The notes below the pieces were generated by a model. That model had not been told where the DNA came from. It saw only the letters and a program-made list of their open reading frames with translations, and searched no databases. Below, piece by piece: positions 11,271 to 24,072 of a stretch of 64,000 nt of DNA. Every line of letters begins with the position of its first letter. The first letter of the stretch is position 1. Origin of the DNA: Ptiloglossa arizonensis (lineage: Eukaryota; Arthropoda; Insecta; Hymenoptera; Colletidae); NCBI RefSeq assembly GCF_051014685.1, contig NW_027478525.1, forward strand, positions 186,001 to 250,000, written 5' to 3'. A program made the translations under genes and the position numbers.

Positions 11271-12196
11271 TGATCAATCCGCAAAATTTCTGTGGCATCT
11301 GAAAGTAGAAACTCGCCCGATTACAACGGTATGTGTAGTTTTCCCCTAGGCCTAACCAGTTATTCGTTTCGAGCATCAGAACTGCGAAAATTTTGAGTTT
11401 CTCAAGCGTTCCTTACCTCCGAACTGCCATATCTCGCGAACGGATTGACCAATCCGCAAAATTTCTGTTGCATCTGAAAGTAGAGACTCGCCCGATTACA
11501 ACGGTGTGTGTAGTTTTCCCCTACGCCGTTCCAGTTATTCGTTTCGAGCATCAGAACTGCGAAAATTTTGAGTTTCTCAAGCGTTTCATACATCCAAACT
11601 GCCATATCTCGCGAACGGATTGACCGATCCGCAAAATTTCTGTTGCATCTGAAAGTAGAAACTCGCCCGATTGCAACGGTGTGCGCACTTTTCCCCTAGG
11701 CCGTTCCAGTTATTCGTTTCGAGCATCAGAACTGCGAAAATTTTGAGTTTCTCAAACGTTTCTTACATCCAAACTGCCATATCTCGCGAACGGATTGATC
11801 AATCCGCCAAATTTCTGTTGCATCTGAAAGTGGAAACTCGCCCGATTACAACGGTATGCGCACTTTTCCCCTAGGCCGTTCTAGTTATTCGTGTCAAGCA
11901 TCAGAACTGCGAAAATTTTGAGTTTCTCAAGCGTTTCTTACCTCCAAACTGCCATATCTCGCGAACGGATTGACCAATCCGCAAAATTTCTGTCGCTTCT
12001 GAAAGTAGAAACTCGCCCGATTACAACGGTATTCGTACTTTTCCCCTAGGCCGTTCCAGTTATTCATTTCGAGCATCAGAACTGCGAAAATTTTGAGTTT
12101 CTCAAGCGTTTCTTACCTCCAAACTGCCATATCTCGCGAACGGATTGACCAATCCGCAAAATTTCTGTTGCATCTGAAAGTAGAAACTCGCCCGAT
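11271..12196. repeat. Module E, copy 1 (about 925 bp)
   Basis: A string of about five monomers marked by CCTCCGAACTGCC, then TTTCATACATCC, then GATTGCAACGGTGTGCGCAC, then the GTGTCAAG tail and TGTCGCTTCTG. The same string occurs from 13,371, 14,421 and 16,521. Just upstream, GCGATAGGATTG at about 11,262 is a private change. Confidence 0.85.
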
Positions 12197-13370
12197 TACA
12201 ACGGTGTGCGTACTATTCCCCTAGGCCGTTCTAGTTACTCGTTTCGAGCATCAGAACTGCGAAAATTTTGAGTTTCTCAAGCGTTTCTTACATCCAAACT
12301 GCCATATCTCGCGAACGGATTGATCAATCCGCAAAATTTCTGTTGCATCTGAAAGTAGAAACTCGCCCGATTACAACGGTATGCGTACTATTCCCCTAGG
12401 CCGTTCTAGTTACTCGTTTCGAGCATCAGAACTGCGAAAATTTTGAGTTTCTCAAGCATTTCTTACATCCAAACTGCCATATCTCGCGAACGGATTGATC
12501 AATCCGCCAAATTTCTGTTGCATCTGAAAGTAGAAACTCGCCCGATTACAACGGTAGGTGTAGTTTTCCCCTAGGCCGTTCTAGTTATTCGTTTCGAGCA
12601 TCAGAACTGCGAAAATTTTGAGTTTCTCAAGCGTTTCTTACTTCCAAACTGCCATATCTCGCGAACGGATTGACCAATCCGCAAAATTTCTGTTGCGTCT
12701 GAAAGTAGAAACTCGCCCGATTACAACGGTGTGCGTACTATTCCCCTAGGCCGTTCTAGTTACTCGTTTCGAGCATCAGAACTGCGAAAATTTTGAGTTT
12801 CTCAAGCGTTTCTTACATCCAAACTGCCATATCTCGCGAACGGATTGATCAATCCGCAAAATTTCTGTTGCATCTGAAAGTAGAAACTCGCCCGATTACA
12901 ACGGTATGCGTACTATTCCCCTAGGCCGTTCTAGTTACTCGTTTCGAGCATCAGAACTGCGAAAATTTTGAGTTCCTCAAGCGTTTCTTACATCCAAACT
13001 GCCATATCTCGCGAACGGATTGATCAATCCGCCAAATTTCTGTTGCATCTGAAAGTAGAAACTCGCCCGATTACAACGGTAGGTGTAGTTTTCCCCTAGG
13101 CCGTTCTAGTTATTCGTTTCGAGCATCAGAACTGCGAAAATTTTGATTTTCTCAAACGTTTCTTACATCCAAACTGCCATATCTCGCGAACGGATTGACC
13201 AATCCGCAAAATTTCTGTTGCATCTGAAAGTAGAAAATCGCCCGATTACAACGGTATGCGTACTTTTCCCCTATGCCATTCTAGATACTCGTTTCGAGCA
13301 TCAGAACTGCGAAAATTTTGAGTTTCTCAAGCGTTTCTTATTTCCAAACTGCCATATCTCGCGAACGGAT

Positions 13371-14296
13371 TGATCAATCCGCAAAATTTCTGTGGCATCT
13401 GAAAGTAGAAACTCGCCCGATTACAACGGTATGTGTAGTTTTCCCCTAGGCCTAACCAGTTATTCGTTTCGAGCATCAGAACTGCGAAAATTTTGAGTTT
13501 CTCAAGCGTTCCTTACCTCCGAACTGCCATATCTCGCGAACGGATTGACCAATCCGCAAAATTTCTGTTGCATCTGAAAGTAGAGACTCGCCCGATTACA
13601 ACGGTGTGTGTAGTTTTCCCCTACGCCGTTCCAGTTATTCGTTTCGAGCATCAGAACTGCGAAAATTTTGAGTTTCTCAAGCGTTTCATACATCCAAACT
13701 GCCATATCTCGCGAACGGATTGACCGATCCGCAAAATTTCTGTTGCATCTGAAAGTAGAAACTCGCCCGATTGCAACGGTGTGCGCACTTTTCCCCTAGG
13801 CCGTTCCAGTTATTCGTTTCGAGCATCAGAACTGCGAAAATTTTGAGTTTCTCAAACGTTTCTTACATCCAAACTGCCATATCTCGCGAACGGATTGATC
13901 AATCCGCCAAATTTCTGTTGCATCTGAAAGTGGAAACTCGCCCGATTACAACGGTATGCGCACTTTTCCCCTAGGCCGTTCTAGTTATTCGTGTCAAGCA
14001 TCAGAACTGCGAAAATTTTGAGTTTCTCAAGCGTTTCTTACCTCCAAACTGCCATATCTCGCGAACGGATTGACCAATCCGCAAAATTTCTGTCGCTTCT
14101 GAAAGTAGAAACTCGCCCGATTACAACGGTATTCGTACTTTTCCCCTAGGCCGTTCCAGTTATTCATTTCGAGCATCAGAACTGCGAAAATTTTGAGTTT
14201 CTCAAGCGTTTCTTACCTCCAAACTGCCATATCTCGCGAACGGATTGACCAATCCGCAAAATTTCTGTTGCATCTGAAAGTAGAAACTCGCCCGAT
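13371..14296. repeat. Module E, copy 2
   Basis: Offset 2,100 from copy 1. It leaves the shared sequence near 14,296, where it continues with GTGTGTAG instead of GTGCGTACTATTCC, so it marks a different exchange breakpoint from the other three copies. Confidence 0.85.
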
Positions 14297-16385
14297 TACA
14301 ACGGTGTGTGTAGTTTTCCCCTACGCCGTTCCAGTTATTCGTTTCGAGCATCAGAACTGCGAAAATTTTGAGTTTCTCAAGCGTTTCATACATCCAAACT
14401 GCCATATCTCGCGAACGGATTGATCAATCCGCAAAATTTCTGTGGCATCTGAAAGTAGAAACTCGCCCGATTACAACGGTATGTGTAGTTTTCCCCTAGG
14501 CCTAACCAGTTATTCGTTTCGAGCATCAGAACTGCGAAAATTTTGAGTTTCTCAAGCGTTCCTTACCTCCGAACTGCCATATCTCGCGAACGGATTGACC
14601 AATCCGCAAAATTTCTGTTGCATCTGAAAGTAGAGACTCGCCCGATTACAACGGTGTGTGTAGTTTTCCCCTACGCCGTTCCAGTTATTCGTTTCGAGCA
14701 TCAGAACTGCGAAAATTTTGAGTTTCTCAAGCGTTTCATACATCCAAACTGCCATATCTCGCGAACGGATTGACCGATCCGCAAAATTTCTGTTGCATCT
14801 GAAAGTAGAAACTCGCCCGATTGCAACGGTGTGCGCACTTTTCCCCTAGGCCGTTCCAGTTATTCGTTTCGAGCATCAGAACTGCGAAAATTTTGAGTTT
14901 CTCAAACGTTTCTTACATCCAAACTGCCATATCTCGCGAACGGATTGATCAATCCGCCAAATTTCTGTTGCATCTGAAAGTGGAAACTCGCCCGATTACA
15001 ACGGTATGCGCACTTTTCCCCTAGGCCGTTCTAGTTATTCGTGTCAAGCATCAGAACTGCGAAAATTTTGAGTTTCTCAAGCGTTTCTTACCTCCAAACT
15101 GCCATATCTCGCGAACGGATTGACCAATCCGCAAAATTTCTGTCGCTTCTGAAAGTAGAAACTCGCCCGATTACAACGGTATTCGTACTTTTCCCCTAGG
15201 CCGTTCCAGTTATTCATTTCGAGCATCAGAACTGCGAAAATTTTGAGTTTCTCAAGCGTTTCTTACCTCCAAACTGCCATATCTCGCGAACGGATTGACC
15301 AATCCGCAAAATTTCTGTTGCATCTGAAAGTAGAAACTCGCCCGATTACAACGGTGTGCGTACTATTCCCCTAGGCCGTTCTAGTTACTCGTTTCGAGCA
15401 TCAGAACTGCGAAAATTTTGAGTTTCTCAAGCGTTTCTTACATCCAAACTGCCATATCTCGCGAACGGATTGATCAATCCGCAAAATTTCTGTTGCATCT
15501 GAAAGTAGAAACTCGCCCGATTACAACGGTATGCGTACTATTCCCCTAGGCCGTTCTAGTTACTCGTTTCGAGCATCAGAACTGCGAAAATTTTGAGTTT
15601 CTCAAGCATTTCTTACATCCAAACTGCCATATCTCGCGAACGGATTGATCAATCCGCCAAATTTCTGTTGCATCTGAAAGTTGAAACTCGCCCGATTACA
15701 ACGGTAGGTGTAGTTTTCCCCTAGGCCGTTCTAGTTATTCGTTTCGAGCATCAGAACTGCGAAAATTTTGAGTTTCTCAAACGTTTCTTACATCCAAACT
15801 GCCATATCTCGCGAACGGATTGACCAATCCGCAAAATTTCTGTTGCATCTGAAAGTAGAAAATCGCCCGATTTCAACGGTATGCGTACTTTTCCCCTATG
15901 CCGTTCTAGATACTCGTTTCGAGCACCAGAACTGCGAAAATTTTGAGTTTCTCAAGCGTTTCTTATTTCCAAACTGCCATATCTCGCGAACGGATTGATC
16001 AATCCGCAAAATTTCTGTGGCATCGGAAAGTAGAAACTCGCCCGATTACAACGGTATGTGTAGTTTTCCCCTAGGCCGTTCCAGTTATTCGTTTCGAGCA
16101 TCAGAACTGCGAAAATTTTGAGTTTCTCAAGCGTTTCTTACCTCCAAACTGCCATATCTCGCGAACGGATTGACCAATCCGCAAAATTTCTGTTGCATCT
16201 GAAAGTAGAAACTCGCCCGATTACAACTGTGGGTGTAGTTTTCCCCTAGGCCGTTCTAGTTATTCGTTTCGAGCATCAGAACTGCGAAAATTTTGAGTTT
16301 CTCAAGCGTTCCTTACCTCCAAACTGCCATATCTCGCGAACGGATTGACCAATCCGCAAAATTTCTGTTGCATCTGAAAGTAGAG
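14286..16385. repeat. 12-monomer HOR, 2,100 bp, copy 1 (contains module E copy 3)
   Basis: Aligned with the following 2,100 bp at constant offset. I noticed only two differences: C at 15,926 against T at 18,026, and T at 16,257 against G at 18,357. The left limit is set by GAAACTCG against GAGACTCG in the preceding monomers, the right limit by GATCAATCC against GATCGATCC near 18,624. Boundaries are approximate because neighbouring monomers are themselves similar. Confidence 0.85.
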
Positions 16386-18485
16386 ACTCGCCCGATTACA
16401 ACGGTGTGTGTAGTTTTCCCCTACGCCGTTCCAGTTATTCGTTTCGAGCATCAGAACTGCGAAAATTTTGAGTTTCTCAAGCGTTTCATACATCCAAACT
16501 GCCATATCTCGCGAACGGATTGATCAATCCGCAAAATTTCTGTGGCATCTGAAAGTAGAAACTCGCCCGATTACAACGGTATGTGTAGTTTTCCCCTAGG
16601 CCTAACCAGTTATTCGTTTCGAGCATCAGAACTGCGAAAATTTTGAGTTTCTCAAGCGTTCCTTACCTCCGAACTGCCATATCTCGCGAACGGATTGACC
16701 AATCCGCAAAATTTCTGTTGCATCTGAAAGTAGAGACTCGCCCGATTACAACGGTGTGTGTAGTTTTCCCCTACGCCGTTCCAGTTATTCGTTTCGAGCA
16801 TCAGAACTGCGAAAATTTTGAGTTTCTCAAGCGTTTCATACATCCAAACTGCCATATCTCGCGAACGGATTGACCGATCCGCAAAATTTCTGTTGCATCT
16901 GAAAGTAGAAACTCGCCCGATTGCAACGGTGTGCGCACTTTTCCCCTAGGCCGTTCCAGTTATTCGTTTCGAGCATCAGAACTGCGAAAATTTTGAGTTT
17001 CTCAAACGTTTCTTACATCCAAACTGCCATATCTCGCGAACGGATTGATCAATCCGCCAAATTTCTGTTGCATCTGAAAGTGGAAACTCGCCCGATTACA
17101 ACGGTATGCGCACTTTTCCCCTAGGCCGTTCTAGTTATTCGTGTCAAGCATCAGAACTGCGAAAATTTTGAGTTTCTCAAGCGTTTCTTACCTCCAAACT
17201 GCCATATCTCGCGAACGGATTGACCAATCCGCAAAATTTCTGTCGCTTCTGAAAGTAGAAACTCGCCCGATTACAACGGTATTCGTACTTTTCCCCTAGG
17301 CCGTTCCAGTTATTCATTTCGAGCATCAGAACTGCGAAAATTTTGAGTTTCTCAAGCGTTTCTTACCTCCAAACTGCCATATCTCGCGAACGGATTGACC
17401 AATCCGCAAAATTTCTGTTGCATCTGAAAGTAGAAACTCGCCCGATTACAACGGTGTGCGTACTATTCCCCTAGGCCGTTCTAGTTACTCGTTTCGAGCA
17501 TCAGAACTGCGAAAATTTTGAGTTTCTCAAGCGTTTCTTACATCCAAACTGCCATATCTCGCGAACGGATTGATCAATCCGCAAAATTTCTGTTGCATCT
17601 GAAAGTAGAAACTCGCCCGATTACAACGGTATGCGTACTATTCCCCTAGGCCGTTCTAGTTACTCGTTTCGAGCATCAGAACTGCGAAAATTTTGAGTTT
17701 CTCAAGCATTTCTTACATCCAAACTGCCATATCTCGCGAACGGATTGATCAATCCGCCAAATTTCTGTTGCATCTGAAAGTTGAAACTCGCCCGATTACA
17801 ACGGTAGGTGTAGTTTTCCCCTAGGCCGTTCTAGTTATTCGTTTCGAGCATCAGAACTGCGAAAATTTTGAGTTTCTCAAACGTTTCTTACATCCAAACT
17901 GCCATATCTCGCGAACGGATTGACCAATCCGCAAAATTTCTGTTGCATCTGAAAGTAGAAAATCGCCCGATTTCAACGGTATGCGTACTTTTCCCCTATG
18001 CCGTTCTAGATACTCGTTTCGAGCATCAGAACTGCGAAAATTTTGAGTTTCTCAAGCGTTTCTTATTTCCAAACTGCCATATCTCGCGAACGGATTGATC
18101 AATCCGCAAAATTTCTGTGGCATCGGAAAGTAGAAACTCGCCCGATTACAACGGTATGTGTAGTTTTCCCCTAGGCCGTTCCAGTTATTCGTTTCGAGCA
18201 TCAGAACTGCGAAAATTTTGAGTTTCTCAAGCGTTTCTTACCTCCAAACTGCCATATCTCGCGAACGGATTGACCAATCCGCAAAATTTCTGTTGCATCT
18301 GAAAGTAGAAACTCGCCCGATTACAACTGTGGGTGTAGTTTTCCCCTAGGCCGTTCGAGTTATTCGTTTCGAGCATCAGAACTGCGAAAATTTTGAGTTT
18401 CTCAAGCGTTCCTTACCTCCAAACTGCCATATCTCGCGAACGGATTGACCAATCCGCAAAATTTCTGTTGCATCTGAAAGTAGAG
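16386..18485. repeat. 12-monomer HOR, 2,100 bp, copy 2 (contains module E copy 4)
   Basis: Direct tandem partner of the preceding unit; shared sequence continues to about 18,624. Low divergence across 12 monomers that differ strongly among themselves shows the block was duplicated as a unit, recently compared with monomer divergence. Confidence 0.85.
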
Positions 18486-18540
18486 ACTCGCCCGATTACA
18501 ACGGTGTGTGTAGTTTTCCCCTACGCCGTTCCAGTTATTC

Positions 18541-19415
18541 GTTTCGAGCATCAGAACTGCGAAAATTTTGAGTTTCTCAAGCGTTTCATACATCCAAACT
18601 GCCATATCTCGCGAACGGATTGATCGATCCGCAAAATTTCTGTTGCATCTGAAAGTAGAAACTCGCCCGATTGCAACGGAGTGCGCACTTTTCCCCTAGG
18701 CCGTTCCAGTTATTCGTTTCGAGCATCAGAACTGCGAAAATTTTGAGTTTCTCAAGCGTTTCTTACATCCAAACTGCCATATCTCGCGAACGGATTGATC
18801 AATCCGCCAAATTTCTGTTGCATCTGAAAGTGGAAACTCGCCCGATTACAACGGTATGCGCACTTTTCCCCTAGGCCGTTCTAGTTATTCGTGTCAAGCA
18901 TCAGAACTGCGAAAATTTTGAGTTTCTCAAGCGTTTCTTACCTCCAAACTGCCATATCTCGCGAACGGATTGACCAATCCGCAAAATTTCTGTTGCTTCT
19001 GAAAGTAGAAACTCGCCCGATTACAACGGTATTCGTACTTTTCCCCTAGGCCGTTCCAGTTATTCATTTCGAGCATCAGAACTGCGAAAATTTTGAGTTT
19101 CTCAAGCGTTTCTTACCTCCAAACTGCCATATCTCGCGAACGGATTGACCAATCCGCAAAATTTCTGTTGCATCTGAAAGTAGAAACTCGCCCGATTACA
19201 ACGGTGTGCGTACTATTCCCCTAGGCCGTTCTAGTTACTCGTTTCGAGCAACAGAACTGCGAAAATTTTGAGTTTCTCAAGCGTTTCTTACATCCAAACT
19301 GCCATATCTCGCGAACGGATTGATCAATCCGCCAAATTTCTGTTGCATCTGAAAGTAGAAACTCGCCCGATTACAACGGTAGGTGTAGTTTTCCCCTAGG
19401 CCGTTCTAGTTATTC
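18541..19415. repeat. 5-monomer tandem duplication, 875 bp, copy 1
   Basis: Barcodes GATCGATCC (about 18,622 and 19,497) and GAGCAACAGAACTGC after a TTACTCG tail (19,246 and 20,121) recur at 875 bp. Difference seen: GCAACGGA at about 18,674 against GCAACGGT. Confidence 0.8.
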
Positions 19416-20290
19416 GTTTCGAGCATCAGAACTGCGAAAATTTTGAGTTTCTCAAGCGTTTCATACATCCAAACTGCCATATCTCGCGAACGGATTGATC
19501 GATCCGCAAAATTTCTGTTGCATCTGAAAGTAGAAACTCGCCCGATTGCAACGGTGTGCGCACTTTTCCCCTAGGCCGTTCCAGTTATTCGTTTCGAGCA
19601 TCAGAACTTTGAAAATTTTGAGTTTCTCAAGCGTTTCTTACATCCAAACTGCCATATCTCGCGAACGGATTGATCAATCCGCCAAATTTCTGTTGCATCT
19701 GAAAGTGGAAACTCGCCCGATTACAACGGTATGCGCACTTTTCCCCTAGGCCGTTCTAGTTATTCGTGTCAAGCATCAGAACTGCGAAAATTTTGAGTTT
19801 CTCAAGCGTTTCTTACCTCCAAACTGCCATATCTCGCGAACGGATTGACCAATCCGCAAAATTTCTGTTGCTTCTGAAAGTAGAAACTCGCCCGATTACA
19901 ACGGTATTCGTACTTTTCCCCTAGGCCGTTCCAGTTATTCATTTCGAGCATCAGAACTGCGAAAATTTTGAGTTTCTCAAGCGTTTCTTACCTCCAAACT
20001 GCCATATCTCGCGAACGGATTGACCAATCCGCAAAATTTCTGTTGCATCTGAAAGTAGAAACTCGCCCGATTACAACGGTGTGCGTACTATTCCCCTAGG
20101 CCGTTCTAGTTACTCGTTTCGAGCAACAGAACTGCGAAAATTTTGAGTTTCTCAAGCGTTTCTTACATCCAAACTGCCATATCTCGCGAACGGATTGATC
20201 AATCCGCCAAATTTCTGTTGCATCTGAAAGTAGAAACTCGCCCGATTACAACGGTAGGTGTAGTTTTCCCCTAGGCCGTTCTAGTTATTC
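19416..20290. repeat. 5-monomer tandem duplication, 875 bp, copy 2
   Basis: Partner of the previous unit. A private change, AGAACTTTGAAAA near 19,605, replaces AGAACTGCGAAAA, the only such two-base change I saw at this normally conserved position. Confidence 0.8.
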
Positions 20291-20856
20291 GTTTCGAGCA
20301 TCAGAACTGCGAAAATTTTGAGTTTCTCAAACGTTTCTTACATCCAAACTGCCATATCTCGCGAACGGATCGACCAATCCGCAAAATTTCTGTTGCATCT
20401 GAAAGTAGAAAATCGCCCGATTACAACGGTATGCGTACTTTTCCCCTATGCCGTTCTAGATACTCGTTTCGAGCATCAGAACTGCGAAAATTTTGAGTTT
20501 CTCAAGCGTTTCTTATTTCCAAACTGCCATATCTCGCGAACGGATTGATCAATCCGCAAAATTTCTGTGGCATCTGAAAGTAGAAACTCGCCCGATTACA
20601 ACGGTATGTGTAGTTTTCCCCTACGCCGTTCCAGTTATTCGTTTCGAGCATCAGAACTGCGAAAATTTTGAGTTTCTCAAGCGTTTCATACATCCAAACT
20701 GCCATATCTCGCGAACGGATTGACCGATCCGCAAAATTTCTGTTGCATCTGAAAGTAGAAACTCGCCCGATTGCAACGGTGTGCGCACTTTTCCCCTAGG
20801 CCGTTCCAGTTATTCGTTTCGAGCATCAGAACTGCGAAAATTTTGAGTTTCTCAAA
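20157..20856. repeat. 4-monomer tandem duplication, 700 bp, copy 1
   Basis: Every base I compared from about 20,157 repeats at +700, including the TAGGTGTAG tail, CGGATCGACC, the CTATGCC tail, CTGTGGCATC, TTTCATACATCC and GATTGCAACGG. The boundary is given by CTCAAGCG at about 20,151 against CTCAAACG at +700. Confidence 0.85.
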
Positions 20857-21556
20857 CGTTTCTTACATCCAAACTGCCATATCTCGCGAACGGATTGATC
20901 AATCCGCCAAATTTCTGTTGCATCTGAAAGTAGAAACTCGCCCGATTACAACGGTAGGTGTAGTTTTCCCCTAGGCCGTTCTAGTTATTCGTTTCGAGCA
21001 TCAGAACTGCGAAAATTTTGAGTTTCTCAAACGTTTCTTACATCCAAACTGCCATATCTCGCGAACGGATCGACCAATCCGCAAAATTTCTGTTGCATCT
21101 GAAAGTAGAAAATCGCCCGATTACAACGGTATGCGTACTTTTCCCCTATGCCGTTCTAGATACTCGTTTCGAGCATCAGAACTGCGAAAATTTTGAGTTT
21201 CTCAAGCGTTTCTTATTTCCAAACTGCCATATCTCGCGAACGGATTGATCAATCCGCAAAATTTCTGTGGCATCTGAAAGTAGAAACTCGCCCGATTACA
21301 ACGGTATGTGTAGTTTTCCCCTACGCCGTTCCAGTTATTCGTTTCGAGCATCAGAACTGCGAAAATTTTGAGTTTCTCAAGCGTTTCATACATCCAAACT
21401 GCCATATCTCGCGAACGGATTGACCGATCCGCAAAATTTCTGTTGCATCTGAAAGTAGAAACTCGCCCGATTGCAACGGTGTGCGCACTTTTCCCCTAGG
21501 CCGTTCCAGTTATTCGTTTCGAGCATCAGAACTGCGAAAATTTTGAGTTTCTCAAA
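20857..21556. repeat. 4-monomer tandem duplication, 700 bp, copy 2
   Basis: Exact partner of the previous unit; identity runs on to about 21,607, where CCGCAAAATTT replaces CCGCCAAATTT. This is the shortest recent higher-order duplication in the window. Confidence 0.85.
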
Positions 21557-22740
21557 CGTTTCTTACATCCAAACTGCCATATCTCGCGAACGGATTGATC
21601 AATCCGCAAAATTTCTGTGGCATCTGAAAGTAGAAACTCGCCCGATTACAACGGTATGTGTAGTTTTCCCCTAGGCCTAACCAGTTATTCGTTTCGAGCA
21701 TCAGAACTGCGAAAATTTTGAGTTTCTCAAGCGTTCCTTACCTCCAAACTGCCATATCTCGCGAACGGATTGACCAATCCGCAAAATTTCTGTTGCATCT
21801 GAAAGTAGAAACTCGCCCGATTACAACTGTGGGTGTAGTTTTCCCCTAGGCCGTTCTAGTTATTCGTTTCGAGCATCAGAACTGCGAAAATTTTGAGTTT
21901 CTCAAACGTTTCTTACATCCAAACTGCCATATCTCGCGAACGGATTGACCAATCCGCAAAATGTTTGTGGCATCTGAAAGTAGAAACTCGCCCGATTACA
22001 ACGGTATGCGTACTTTTCCCCTAGGCCGTTCTAGTTATTCGTTTCGAGCATCAGAACGGCGAAATTTTTGAGTTTCTCAAGCGTTCCTTACCTCCAAACT
22101 GCCATATCTCGCGAACGGATTGACCAATCCGCAAAATTTCTGTTGCATCTGAAAGTAGAGACTCGCCCGATTACAACGGTATGTGTAGTTTTCCCCTAGG
22201 CCGTTCCAGTTATTCGTCTCGAGCAACAGAACTGCGAAAATTTTGAGTTTCTCAAGCGTTTCTTACTTCCAAACTGCCATATCTCGCGAACGGATTGACC
22301 AATCCGCAAAATTTCTGTTGCGTCTGAAAGTAGAAACTCGCCCGATTACAACGGTGTGCGTACTATTCCCCTAGGCCGTTCTAGTTACTCGTTTCGAGCA
22401 TCAGAACTGCGAAAATTTTGAGTTTCTCAAGCGTTTCTTACATCCAAACTGCCATATCTCGCGAACGGATTGATCAATCCGCAAAATTTCTGTTGCATCT
22501 GAAAGTAGAAACTCGCCCGATTACAACGGTATGCGTACTATTCCCTTAGGCCGTTCTAGTTACTCGTTTCGAGCATCAGAACTGCGAAAATTTTGAGTTC
22601 CTCAAGCGTTTCTTACATCCAAACTGCCATATCTCGCGAACGGATTGATCAATCCGCCAAATTTCTGTTGCATCTGAAAGTAGAAACTCGCCCGATTACA
22701 ACGGTAGGTGTAGTTTTCCCCTAGGCCGTTCTAGTTATTC

Positions 22741-22800
22741 GTTTCGAGCATCAGAACTGCGAAAATTTTGATTTTCTCAAACGTTCTTACATCCAAACTG
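22741..22800. repeat. Founder-type 174-bp monomer with ACGTTCTTAC deletion (first of nine)
   Basis: ACGTTTCTTAC has lost one T. The same lesion, always with TTTTGATTTTCTC (once TTATGATTTTCTC) just upstream and AGAAAATCGCCC downstream, starts at 22,781, 25,236, 28,560, 32,759, 36,433, 38,707, 41,506, 43,955 and 46,929. Spacings are 2,455, 3,324, 4,199, 3,674, 2,274, 2,799, 2,449 and 2,974. A single mutation spread by block duplication explains all nine. Confidence 0.92.
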
Positions 22801-23315
22801 CCATATCTCGCGAACGGATTGACCAATCCGCAAAATTTCTGTTGCATCTGAAAGTAGAAAATCGCCCGATTACAACGGTATGCGTACTTTTCCCCTATGC
22901 CGTTCTAGATACTCGTTTCGAGCATCAGAACTGCGAAAATTTTGAGTTTCTCAAGCGTTTCTTATTTCCAAACTGCCATATCTCGCGAACGGATTGATCA
23001 ATCCGCAAAATTTCTGTGGCATCTGAAAGTAGAAACTCGCCCGATTACAACGGTGTGCGCACTTTTCCCCTAGGCCGTTCCAGTTATTCGTTTCGAGCAT
23101 CAGAACTGCGAAAATTTTGAGTTTCTCAAGCGTTTCTTACATCCAAACTGCCATATCTCGCGAACGGATTGATCAATCCGCCAAATTTCTGTTGCATCTG
23201 AAAGTGGAAACTCGCCCGATTACAACGGTATGCGCACTTTTCCCCTAGGCCGTTCTAGTTATTCGTGTCAAGCATCAGAACTGCGAAAATTTTGAGTTTC
23301 TCAAGCGTTTCTTAC

Positions 23316-23415
23316 CTCCAAAACTGCCATATCTCGCGAACGGATTGACCAATCCGCAAAATTTCTGTTGCTTCTGAAAGTAGAAACTCGCCCGATTACA
23401 ACGGAGGGTCTATCG
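23316..23415. other. Local indel cluster: +1 A and TATT replaced by a 9-base segment
   Basis: Within 100 bp the monomer has an extra A in CCTCCAAAACTGCC (run at 23,320-23,323) and AACGGAGGGTCTATCGTAC where homologous monomers read AACGGTATTCGTAC (AGGGTCTAT at 23,405-23,413). Nothing comparable was seen in any other monomer. The inserted bases do not match another monomer tail I recognise. It may be a repair scar or an assembly or sequencing artefact. Confidence 0.85.
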
Positions 23416-24072
23416 TACTTTTCCCCTAGGCCGTTCCAGTTATTCATTTCGAGCATCAGAACTGCGAAAATTTTGAGTTTCTCAAGCGTTTCTTACCTCC
23501 AAACTGCCATATCTCGCGAACGGATTGACCAATCCGCAAAATTTCTGTTGCATCTGAATGTAGAAACTCGCCCGATTACAACGGTGTGCGTACTATTCCC
23601 CTAGGCCGTTCTAGTTACTCGTTTCGAGCATCAGAACTGCGAAAATTTTGAGTTTCTCAAGCGTTTCTTACATCCAAACTGCCATATCTCGCGAACGGAT
23701 TGATCAATCCGCAAAATTTCTGTTGCATCTGAAAGTAGAAACTCGCCCGATTACAACGGTATGCGTACTATTCCCCTAGGCCGTTCTAGTTACTCGTTTC
23801 GAGCATCAGAACTGAGAAAATTTTGAGTTTCTCAAGCATTTCTTACATCCAAACTGCCATATCTCGCGAACGGATTGATCAATCCGCCAAATTTCTGTTG
23901 CATCTGAAAGTAGAAACTCGCCCGATTACAACGGTAGGTGTAGTTTTCCCCTAGGCCGTTCTAGTTATTCGTTTCGAGCATCAGAACTGCGAAAATTTTG
24001 AGTTTCTCAAACGTTTCTTACATCCAAACTGCCATATCTCGCGAACGGATTGACCAATCCGCAAAATTTCTG

